Source: Algoriphagus sp. TR-M9
Lineage (GTDB): Bacteria; Bacteroidota; Bacteroidia; Cytophagales; Cyclobacteriaceae
Assembly: GCF_027594545.1 (NCBI RefSeq)
Contig: NZ_CP115160.1
Location: 1,435,001-1,499,000, forward strand
Direction of reading: 5' to 3'
DNA length: 64,000 bases
Shown: positions 36,478-45,192 of the stretch, piece by piece
How the letters are laid out: every line of letters starts with the position of its first letter
Position numbering within the stretch: the stretch's first letter is position 1
Made by a program: the position numbers and the translations under genes
Notes under the pieces: generated by a model
The model's database searches: none
What the model saw: the letters and a program-made list of their open reading frames with translations, nothing else
What the model was told of the DNA's origin: nothing

Positions 36478-39400
36478 ATGATCCAAGTAGTCAATACGCA
36501 TAATTTGAATCAGATTTATTCTTTTTTAGGAATATTGATGGTGATTTTTATGCTTTTGCCTGATGTAGTGAGGGGCCAAGTTTCTATATCAAGAGAGGGA
36601 TACCCATATTGTGAGCCTTTTATTGGAACTATAAATGATATTAGAAGACCAGATGTTACACATTTTGGAAACGGAGCTGGTCCTGGTAATCTGGCAGCAG
36701 CCCTGACGGGACAATCTATTCGTCTAACTGGAAATTCGGCATATCAAGATGGATATGTTTATCTAGACTTGCCGTTTTCACCTGAGTATGGTATTAAGGT
36801 CTCTTTTGAATACCTTAGTTATGGAGGAGATGGAGCGGATGGCATTGTTTTTTTTATGTTTGACGGTGAATATGGGAATTTTCCACCTTCGTTACCTTTT
36901 AACATTGGTGGGTTTGGAGGTTCATTAGGTTATGCTCCTAGGATCTCAGGATCAGTAACTCAACCGGGATTGTCAGGGGCATACATTGGCGTAGCTTTAG
37001 ATGAGTGGGGTAATTTCATTAGCTTGGAATCAACTCCGCCGAATAAGCCAAATGGTCTGGGACCCAATCCCAAAATTCCTGGATATATGAGGTATCCTCA
37101 CACTGTAGGAGTTAGAGGTCCAGAAGTTGATGACTATAAAGTTTTTGATTATGAGGAAGTTAATATTGCACCTAGACCAGTTGCAGATCAATTTACTATA
37201 GATACTGGCCCAGTTCCTGGCTTGACATGCTCAGATCCAGAATATCGAAAAGTGTATGTTAATCTTTCCCCACGTGCAGATGTAGGCTACGATTTAACCG
37301 TCGATATTCGAGTAGGTGGGGTAGTTTATAGAGTTATTGGTCCAACCCATTATAATTTTGATGCTCCAGAGAATATAAAATTGGGCTTTTCTGCAGCCAC
37401 GGGTGAAAACATGAATTTCCATGAAATCCGAAATCTTGCAGTAGACGTGTCAAAAGTTGAGGAGGCTCAGAGGCCTGTAGGTTCTGACGAATTCTACAGG
37501 ACATGTGTAGATGAAGAGCTAGAAATTGTGATTGATGTGGATTTACAAAGCTCCAGTAAGGCTTTTATTCAATGTGTACAACTTTATGACGAAAGCCTGG
37601 ATATTAACAATCTCTCTGCTCCTTGGAATACTTTTTCATCTGATATAGATCACACTCAATGTGGTCTTACACCTATTTGTGAATCATGTAATAGTAATTT
37701 AGATCCAATATCTTCGAGTTTGGGGACTTTTGAGGCTAGCATTTCCGATTTAAATGATGGTAACTTTGATGATTTGCGAGATAGAGTTGATGTGATATTT
37801 ACTCCTAATCCTGGAGCTACCGGCAGATCAAAGATTTATTATACCGTAACAGATAGTTATGGGCTGACATCAAAGCCTAAGGAGTTGGTGGTAGTTATTA
37901 ACCCGATTCCGGAATTCCTTTCAGAACCTGTAATCGAATTACCCACTTGTGATGGTCAAAATGACGGTAAAATTACAGCAGAAGTGGGGAACCTGATTCC
38001 TGGATTCGAACACTTTTGGTTATACACTAATACTTCAGGAGTAGAAACTAATTTAGGAGAGGGAATTGTGATTGGTAGTGTTGTCGCGGATGGTGAATCT
38101 GCTACATTCGAACTTGAAGGAGTAAATGTTGGGCAATACATCCTTGTAATCAGAAATCCTTTGGAAGATGGAGATGATGGTTATTGCGAGGACCAGTTAA
38201 TTATTCCCCTTATTGAGGATGAATTGGGAACACCTGTTACAGTCGAGGATGATACTTTTTTAGTTTGTGAAGGTGAAACGGTCACTATTGTTCCTGAAGT
38301 GGACCCCATTTACCTTAATGGTATTACCCCTAAATTCTTATGGTATAAGGATGCTGCGAAAACTCAACCAATTACTTCCAACCCAGGAACTCCAGCTGCG
38401 GATGGATTTACATATGAAATTAATTCTTCAGGACATTTAATTGTCGATGGCCTGCTTTCTCAATCAGGCAATCCTTTCACATATAACTATTATGTTGAAT
38501 TGGATGTGGATCGTTCTGGTAGTCAGAATATTTGTTCCATTTTAGGAGATTTAGAAATTGCAGCCACTGTCACAGTTTACCCAGCAGTAACTTTTGATCT
38601 ACCTGTAGTGCAAGATGATTGGTGCTTAGGTAACAATGGCAGTATAGAGATTGTGTTTAGAAGAGGAAACGAAGTCCTAACTCAGTATACCTTGTTTGAT
38701 GAAGCAGGAAATGAAATTAGGCCATTACAATCAACAGGACTTTTCGAAGGATTGTCCAAAGGTAAATATACTGTTGCAGGTACGTCAAACAATCCTGATT
38801 GTGAGCAACTATATGATTTCGAAATTCTTGGTCCCGAAAACACGCTAGAATTAAATGTAACTACTGTTACAGATCCAAGTTGTGAACTTGACAATGGATA
38901 TGTCTCCTGGCAGGTAGCGGGCGGAAATGGAACCTATGAATTTGTTTCTATTACAGGCTATCCAGGACCTAGTCCTCCAGCGGTAAACCAAATTGGAGCA
39001 GATGTTTTCGAAGTGAATAACTTGATATCAACTCCTTCTCCTTATACGCTCACTCTGACTGTCAAAGATGCGCAGGGCTGTGAAATTAGTTCAGACCAAA
39101 TTCTGACCCCTCAGGTTTTACCTATATATGAGGTGACCAGTTCCACTGTTTGTATTAATGAGACTGCTTCTTTGACTGTAAATATACTTGAAGTTGGAAG
39201 CCCTGATCCTAATACTCAGTTTAAATGGTATTCCGACGCTTCAGCCACTCAGGAGATAGGTGGAGCTAATTCCAATCCTTGGGGAATCACCTTTACAGTT
39301 GACCCTGTAAATGGCACCCTTTCAGCCTCTGACTTTCCTGATTCCGATATACAGCAGACTTTTGATGTCTATTTTAAACCTACGATTAGTCCTGCTAGTT

Positions 39401-42400
39401 CTACAACCCCTGTAGTATGTGATTTGCCGATTTTGCCAGCCACAATTACCGTAAATCCACTCCCGATTATAGAAATTGTCAGAGCTCAGTCAGCTTCATG
39501 TTTTGGAGGTAGTGATGGCCTGATAGAAGTAAATATAACCAACGGAAGCCCTTCAGATTTTGAGTACATGATCGACGGTTTGACAGGGTATCAGTCCAGT
39601 CCCTTATTTAATACTGGAATTACTGAGGGAGATTATACGATCAGAGTAAGAAATACTGCTACTGCCAGTCAATGCGAAAATACCATTGAGGTGCAACTGG
39701 TAGACCCGGAGCAACTCATCTTAAATGTGACTCAAGAAGTAGATCCTTCCTGTGGTATTGACAATGGGCAATTGGCCTTTGAGGTCTCGGGTGGAACTCC
39801 TCTTGCAGCTGGAGGCTACACCATTACTATCAATGGGTATGCTCTAAGTACATTTAACCCAACTGAATCAACTTCAAATTCTTATTTAATTGAAAACCTT
39901 CCTGAAGGAACCTATACAATCGAGGCAATTGACGCAAATGATTGTCCGGTGCAGTCAAGTCTTTCCCTTACAGCACAGGTTTTACCCGAGTATTCTTTGC
40001 AGGAAACTGAAATATGTTTGAATGAATCAGCTAGCATAATTCCAGTAGTCGAAAATCCCGGAACGCCTGATGCCGCACCAGTTTTCCGCTGGTTTAAAGA
40101 CGCAGGAGCAACAGATGAAATTCTAACTGGAGATGATGCTGCATTAGGGCTAACTTTCAGTGTGAACAATACTACAGGACAGCTTGATGTAAGTAATATT
40201 GCTAATGCTGGAACCTATACCTTCTACTTGAAGCCAGATATATTAAATGCCTGTCAGCTAGAACCTATTCCTGTTACTTTAACGGTTAACCCTATCCCTG
40301 AAGCTGACTTTGATCCTGTTTCACCATTATGTTTTGGTGAATCCAATGGAAGCTTAGTTCTTGCTTCTGGAGGTTCTTCTGATTACTCCTATTCTATAGT
40401 GGGAAGCCCTACTTCGTTTGATATTGCATCCAATTCATTTCAGGGATTGGCAGCGGGAGATTATACGATTAGAATTACCAATGATTTAACGGGTTGTTTT
40501 CAAGAAATTAATAAAACTATTGAACCAACACCTGAACTTTTAATTTCATTGATATCCATTAAGGATCCCACTTGTGGAGCTATAAACGGTGAGATTTCGT
40601 TCGAAGTTCAAGGTGGTACTCCTGATTATGTACTTAGTGTAAACAATCTGCCTATAGCAGATTTTAATATGGTTCAATCCGGATCTATATATACCATAAG
40701 TCAACTTGCTCCAGGCTCCTATAATATCAAATCTGTGGACAGTAATGATTGTGAGAGAACCTTGCCATCTATTACCCTGGAAAATAATGATGGTATCGCA
40801 GTAGATGTTACACCATCTGATTATGTGATTTGTGCAGGGGTTTCTGCAGAACTATTACCTGATATTCAGGCGCCAGCGGGTACTCTCTTTGCAATAACAT
40901 GGTTTAAAGATTCAAGTTTCACTGAAGAAATTTTTAATGGTGATCAGGAAGGTGCTTTAACCTATTCCATATTGCCAGACTTCACATTGTCAGTAACTGG
41001 GCTTTCTGCTGGGCAATACACCTATTATGCTAAGTTAGAAGGTAGTGGTGTATGTACTATTGATTCAGAATCTACTGTGGAAGTATTGGCGCCTTTAGAG
41101 GCGACTTTAACTCCAACTTCAGTGATTTGCTTTGGAGATGCAAATGGAACACTTACAGTAGAGAATTATTCTGGTGGAAGTGGAACCTTTGAGTTTAGCG
41201 TCGACGGAACTAATTGGCAGGCTGAGCCAGTATTCGAAAACCTTGCTACCGGAAATTACACACTCAGCATGCGCGATACCAATGGAAATGCGAGTTGTTT
41301 ATTTACTGAAACATTTACCATTGATTCCCCTGCAGGCCCAATTCAATTAGATAGATTTAACACATTTGCGACTAGCTGTGGGGAAGATAATGGTGAGATT
41401 CTCGATGTTTTGATTTCTGGTGGTTGGGGTAATTACACGTTTAAATGGACCAAAGATTCTCCAACAGGTACGGAGGTTACTGGCACGATCAACAAGGTCG
41501 ATAATCTTTCTGCTGGAGATTACTTCCTAACAATAACTGATTCTGAGGGATGTTCTGAGGTTTTTGAATTTGAAGTAGGAACTGCTCCTGACCCAGAATA
41601 TACCATCACTCCGCCAGCTCAGGTATGCTTTGGCGAACAAGTAAAGCTCGAAGCTGTTCACAAACCTGGTGACCCAAATGCACCTTCAGCTCGCACCACA
41701 ATTGCTTGGTATAAAAACCCTAATCAAAGTGGACTAATAACAGACGGACCAGATCCGGCTAACTCTGATATCAGCTACACCATTGTAGAAGACCCAAATA
41801 ACTTTGTGAATTCCACACTGGAAATTGACGGATTGCCTGCTGGTGAATATACCTACTATTTATATGTAGAATGTACTGGGGTGGAGATTCCCGTGACTTT
41901 TGAAGTATTTGAATTTCCTGTTCTCACAATAGAAGGAGAAAAAGAAAGTTGCTTTCAAGCTGCTGATGGTAAAATCATAGTTACAGGTGATATAGAGCCT
42001 GGAATGATTTTCCAAATAGGAAGCAACGCGTATACAGCAACAGAATTAGCCGCTGCAACTTTTGCTCCGGGAGACTACACCTTAGAGGTTCAGGGAGCAG
42101 TTTGTTCTCAATCTTTCCCGGTATCCATAGAACCTGCATTGGAAATAAAAGCGGCTTTAGTAGATTCTAAAAATGCAGCCTGTGGTTTGCAGGACGGTTT
42201 ATTGAGCTTTGAGTGGGAAGGAGGGGCAGGACCTTATGAAATTTCACTTACACCTTCTACTGGGAATCCTATTTCGCTGACAACATCTGACCTATCATAC
42301 ACCTTTGAAAATCTGGGACAAGGCACCTATACTTTTGCGATTTTAGACGCAGAAGGTTGCTTATATACCATGTCTACACCTGTTTCAGTTGAAAATGGTC

Positions 42401-44316
42401 CTTCAGAAATAGTTGTAGATCCTGTTTATTCCAGTTGTGATGGCAATCCTATTTCTATAACTCCTCAAGTCAATCCGTCAAATGGTGATGCGGTGTTCAC
42501 TTGGTATATGGGATCAATTGGCAGCGCAAATCTTATTTCTGATGGTCAAGTTATAAACGGAGTCATATTCAACCTAAATGCGAGAGGTAACATAAACATG
42601 CAGGGAGTTACCTTAGCAAATGCACCATTCAAACTTTGGGTTACTGTAGATGGTGATGGGATTTGCGCTGGAGATCAAAAAGAAATTTCAATTCAGGTAT
42701 TTGGTAACCCTAAGGTGCAGGTGACACCAATTCCAGAGCTATGTTTTGGAGATGGAGGAAGTCTTGAACTAGAAATCCCGGATAATCAGAACTTGGAATT
42801 TAGCCTGAATGGTGGACCTTTTGTATCCTATCCAAATTCGATTATTGAGAACCTTGCTTCAGGAATCTATACTTTGGAAGCACAGAATCCAAGTGGGTGT
42901 ATCGTGGAAGTGGGAACCTTTACTGTTGCTGGCCCTGCCGCTCCATTAGAAATCCAAGACTTGACTGCAATTGGAGCTACCTGTCTCAGCCCGAATGGAA
43001 GGTTATTTGGAACTGCAGCTGGCGGAACCGGACCTTACAACTTGACAGTTGAGGGACCAGCTGGAGCTGTTGCCTCCTCGGATATAGTCTGGAATGGAAA
43101 TGATTTTAATGTGGAAAACTTACCGCTTGGATCATACATAGTAACACTGACAGATGCAAACCAATGTTCGGTTACTGCCGATGGCTTAACAATTACCAAC
43201 GAACCGCTGAAAGTCATAGCAGATGACCTGACTATTTGTGAAGGAGAAGATGCTGTTCTTACTCCTCGTGTACAAGGTGGTCAAGGAGGCGGACTCACCT
43301 TCTCCTGGTTTAAAGACAGCGAAGGACAGGATCGAATTCCAATAGGTAGTAGTACGGATGGAAATATCACCTATAATCTCACCCAAAATGGTGTTCTCAC
43401 TATTTCAGGATTAGATTTAGTAAACTCGCCATATAGATACTATGCGGAATTAGATCTAAATGCAGCATGTAGCAGAGATCTGGATGAGGCAATAGTAACA
43501 GTCAAATCCATTCCTACTTTAAGAACCAGCAACCCTTCCCTGATATGTGACCCTACTCAAACTGTAGATTTGTCCTTATATATTGAAGGATACGATCCTA
43601 ACACCTATGACTATGAGGTTCTTGATGGTGATGACAATAAAATGCAACTAGATGAAATAAGTACTGTTTCTCAGACTGGGGTTTATAAGGTGAGAATGAA
43701 GGAAAAAAATTCTGACTGCTTCACTGCTACAGAGCGTATTTTAGTGCGAATTGCAGAAGTTGAACTTGTAGCCTCATTTGAGTATAATATTGAAGTAGTA
43801 CCTGGCCAAACTGTCACAAATTCTCAAGTTGGAATTGGTGATGAAGTGATGTTTAGTGACTTAAGCCAGGGAAACCCTGTGAGATGGGAGTGGGACTTTG
43901 GAGATGGAAATACTTCAACAGAGGCTTCCCCTAATCATATTTATGAGGAATTAGGAGTTTTTATAGTAATTCTTAGAACTTGGGATGATCTTGGTTGTGA
44001 AAGCACAGCAGTAATGGAATTGGAAATAATTGATAATTTTGATATTAAGTTTCCCAATGCTTTTACTCCTGATCGAACAGATGGAAAAAATAATTTCTTC
44101 TTCCCTAAATTTAGAGGTATAGTATTTTTAAAGGTTTATGTTTTTACTACCTGGGGCGAATTGATCTATGAGTCAAACACTTTAGAGGATGAGGGTTGGG
44201 ATGGTACATTCCGCGGAAAGCCAGCAATCAATGGTAACTATGTATACAGGGGGAAATATAGGAGTAGGGGTGGTTTTGAAGGAGAAACTTCTGGCGTTTT
44301 TGTTTTAATTAGATAA
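36478..44316 (+). CDS. Giant secreted lectin/Ig-like adhesin with type IX secretion C-terminal domain
   Basis: A 2612-residue surface protein. A signal segment lies at about 15-35 (FLGILMVIFMLLPDVVRGQ). Residues of about 40-320 are an L-type (legume-like) lectin domain: GIKVSFEYLSYGGDGADGIVFFMFDG and GAYIGVALDEWGN are its sugar/metal-binding blocks. From about 500 to 2330 come seven Ig-like units spaced 264-296 residues apart, alternating with Cys-containing SprB-like repeats (SCFGGSDGLIEV, DPSCGIDNGQLAFEV and kin). A PKD domain (WEWDFGDGNTSTEASPNHIYEELG) sits near 2440-2510. The last 90 residues (FPNAFTPDRTDGKNNFF ... GWDGTFRGKPAINGNYVYRGKY) are the gliding-motility-type (CHU_C, type B) secretion domain. 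It lies inside the block B operon, between sugar dehydrogenase and export genes. No PorP/SprF partner gene was seen. Confidence 0.87.
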   Translation: MIQVVNTHNLNQIYSFLGILMVIFMLLPDVVRGQVSISREGYPYCEPFIGTINDIRRPDVTHFGNGAGPGNLAAALTGQSIRLTGNSAYQDGYVYLDLPFSPEYGIKVSFEYLSYGGDGADGIVFFMFDGEYGNFPPSLPFNIGGFGGSLGYAPRISGSVTQPGLSGAYIGVALDEWGNFISLESTPPNKPNGLGPNPKIPGYMRYPHTVGVRGPEVDDYKVFDYEEVNIAPRPVADQFTIDTGPVPGLTCSDPEYRKVYVNLSPRADVGYDLTVDIRVGGVVYRVIGPTHYNFDAPENIKLGFSAATGENMNFHEIRNLAVDVSKVEEAQRPVGSDEFYRTCVDEELEIVIDVDLQSSSKAFIQCVQLYDESLDINNLSAPWNTFSSDIDHTQCGLTPICESCNSNLDPISSSLGTFEASISDLNDGNFDDLRDRVDVIFTPNPGATGRSKIYYTVTDSYGLTSKPKELVVVINPIPEFLSEPVIELPTCDGQNDGKITAEVGNLIPGFEHFWLYTNTSGVETNLGEGIVIGSVVADGESATFELEGVNVGQYILVIRNPLEDGDDGYCEDQLIIPLIEDELGTPVTVEDDTFLVCEGETVTIVPEVDPIYLNGITPKFLWYKDAAKTQPITSNPGTPAADGFTYEINSSGHLIVDGLLSQSGNPFTYNYYVELDVDRSGSQNICSILGDLEIAATVTVYPAVTFDLPVVQDDWCLGNNGSIEIVFRRGNEVLTQYTLFDEAGNEIRPLQSTGLFEGLSKGKYTVAGTSNNPDCEQLYDFEILGPENTLELNVTTVTDPSCELDNGYVSWQVAGGNGTYEFVSITGYPGPSPPAVNQIGADVFEVNNLISTPSPYTLTLTVKDAQGCEISSDQILTPQVLPIYEVTSSTVCINETASLTVNILEVGSPDPNTQFKWYSDASATQEIGGANSNPWGITFTVDPVNGTLSASDFPDSDIQQTFDVYFKPTISPASSTTPVVCDLPILPATITVNPLPIIEIVRAQSASCFGGSDGLIEVNITNGSPSDFEYMIDGLTGYQSSPLFNTGITEGDYTIRVRNTATASQCENTIEVQLVDPEQLILNVTQEVDPSCGIDNGQLAFEVSGGTPLAAGGYTITINGYALSTFNPTESTSNSYLIENLPEGTYTIEAIDANDCPVQSSLSLTAQVLPEYSLQETEICLNESASIIPVVENPGTPDAAPVFRWFKDAGATDEILTGDDAALGLTFSVNNTTGQLDVSNIANAGTYTFYLKPDILNACQLEPIPVTLTVNPIPEADFDPVSPLCFGESNGSLVLASGGSSDYSYSIVGSPTSFDIASNSFQGLAAGDYTIRITNDLTGCFQEINKTIEPTPELLISLISIKDPTCGAINGEISFEVQGGTPDYVLSVNNLPIADFNMVQSGSIYTISQLAPGSYNIKSVDSNDCERTLPSITLENNDGIAVDVTPSDYVICAGVSAELLPDIQAPAGTLFAITWFKDSSFTEEIFNGDQEGALTYSILPDFTLSVTGLSAGQYTYYAKLEGSGVCTIDSESTVEVLAPLEATLTPTSVICFGDANGTLTVENYSGGSGTFEFSVDGTNWQAEPVFENLATGNYTLSMRDTNGNASCLFTETFTIDSPAGPIQLDRFNTFATSCGEDNGEILDVLISGGWGNYTFKWTKDSPTGTEVTGTINKVDNLSAGDYFLTITDSEGCSEVFEFEVGTAPDPEYTITPPAQVCFGEQVKLEAVHKPGDPNAPSARTTIAWYKNPNQSGLITDGPDPANSDISYTIVEDPNNFVNSTLEIDGLPAGEYTYYLYVECTGVEIPVTFEVFEFPVLTIEGEKESCFQAADGKIIVTGDIEPGMIFQIGSNAYTATELAAATFAPGDYTLEVQGAVCSQSFPVSIEPALEIKAALVDSKNAACGLQDGLLSFEWEGGAGPYEISLTPSTGNPISLTTSDLSYTFENLGQGTYTFAILDAEGCLYTMSTPVSVENGPSEIVVDPVYSSCDGNPISITPQVNPSNGDAVFTWYMGSIGSANLISDGQVINGVIFNLNARGNINMQGVTLANAPFKLWVTVDGDGICAGDQKEISIQVFGNPKVQVTPIPELCFGDGGSLELEIPDNQNLEFSLNGGPFVSYPNSIIENLASGIYTLEAQNPSGCIVEVGTFTVAGPAAPLEIQDLTAIGATCLSPNGRLFGTAAGGTGPYNLTVEGPAGAVASSDIVWNGNDFNVENLPLGSYIVTLTDANQCSVTADGLTITNEPLKVIADDLTICEGEDAVLTPRVQGGQGGGLTFSWFKDSEGQDRIPIGSSTDGNITYNLTQNGVLTISGLDLVNSPYRYYAELDLNAACSRDLDEAIVTVKSIPTLRTSNPSLICDPTQTVDLSLYIEGYDPNTYDYEVLDGDDNKMQLDEISTVSQTGVYKVRMKEKNSDCFTATERILVRIAEVELVASFEYNIEVVPGQTVTNSQVGIGDEVMFSDLSQGNPVRWEWDFGDGNTSTEASPNHIYEELGVFIVILRTWDDLGCESTAVMELEIIDNFDIKFPNAFTPDRTDGKNNFFFPKFRGIVFLKVYVFTTWGELIYESNTLEDEGWDGTFRGKPAINGNYVYRGKYRSRGGFEGETSGVFVLIR
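38230..43520 (+). repeat. Tandem super-repeat in the giant adhesin gene
   Basis: Seven Ig-like units start near residues 594, 890, 1178, 1450, 1714, 1985 and 2251 (CEGE/CINE/CLNE/CAGV/CFGE/CDGN/CEGE followed by an F/W-K-W-Y/F-K-D stretch). Between successive units lie one CFG-type and one SCG-type SprB-like module, giving a period of about 265-296 residues (0.8-0.9 kb). Copies are diverged at DNA level, so recombination between them should be limited. Confidence 0.75.
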
Positions 44317-44350
44317 TTTTGCACACCGTATTTGACACACTTTAAAAGAT

Positions 44351-45187
44351 ATGAATATTACTACTAGCTCAAATAAGAGAAATTTTGTTTCAAAACTATT
44401 TTTTCTTTTACTCTCCATTTCGTTGATTTCTTCTTGTATTCCAAATAGGAAAGTCCTTTATCTACAAAATGAAGATAATGACCCAAGCCTACAATCAGGA
44501 AATAGAATACCTTACCACATGGTAGAGTACGAACTGCAATACAATGATATTGTAGATGTACAGGTGGTTACCAATGATGAAATTATCCAAAATGGTTTTA
44601 GCATAACAAGAATGGAGACCAATCAAAATTTTGGTATGCAGCAAGGACAAGGCGGAGGAGATGTATATTACATGACAGGGTATTCAGTGGACGAAGAAGG
44701 AATGATTGAGCTGCCTCTCCTGGGAAAGGTAAAAGTCGGAAACTTGACACTAGATCAGGCTAAAGAACAGATAAGAGAGCAATTAAGCAATTACATCAAG
44801 TCAGATTTCTATGTTAGAGTTAAGCTTGGTGGTATACGCTACAGTGCTTTGGGCGAATTTAAAAATCCTGGAAAATACGTAGTTCTTCAGGATAGAATGA
44901 CAATTTTCGAGGCAATCGCCAATGCGGGAGATTTGACTACCATAGCTAAAAGAGATAAACTATTGCTGATACGTCAGTATCCAGACGGGAGTGAAGTATT
45001 TGAAGTTGATCTAAACGACAGAAGTCTTTTGAACAGTGATTTTTATTTTATTCGTCCAAATGATCAATTATATGCTGAGCCTTTAAAAGTCAGAGAATTA
45101 GGTGCGGGTGAAAATGCTGCACAATCGCTTACACTGTTAATATCTCTGTTTACTTTTGCCGCTTTAATGCTTAATCTTACTAAGTAA
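44351..45187 (+). CDS. Wza-type polysaccharide export lipoprotein (block B)
   Basis: A 278-residue outer-membrane export protein. It has a lipoprotein signal with Cys29 in SISLISSCIPNRK. The poly-export domain begins around YELQYNDIVDVQVVTNDE, followed by EEGMIELPLLGKVKVGNLTLDQAKEQI. One SLBB domain has VKLGGIRYSALGEFKNPGKYVVLQDRMTIFEAI, and a C-terminal membrane helix (LTLLISLFTFAALMLNLTK) ends the protein. The single SLBB and the lipidated start differ from the 881-residue multi-SLBB protein of block A. It sits 5 bp before the Wzc kinase gene, its usual partner. Confidence 0.9.
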   Translation: MNITTSSNKRNFVSKLFFLLLSISLISSCIPNRKVLYLQNEDNDPSLQSGNRIPYHMVEYELQYNDIVDVQVVTNDEIIQNGFSITRMETNQNFGMQQGQGGGDVYYMTGYSVDEEGMIELPLLGKVKVGNLTLDQAKEQIREQLSNYIKSDFYVRVKLGGIRYSALGEFKNPGKYVVLQDRMTIFEAIANAGDLTTIAKRDKLLLIRQYPDGSEVFEVDLNDRSLLNSDFYFIRPNDQLYAEPLKVRELGAGENAAQSLTLLISLFTFAALMLNLTK

Positions 45188-45192
45188 TTCTA

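Noticed and set aside
44314..44321. TAATTTTG at the end of the adhesin gene, matching TAnnTTTG
   Set aside because: It overlaps the stop codon and the nearest TTTG is only 11 bases upstream, outside the accepted spacing; not called as an internal promoter.
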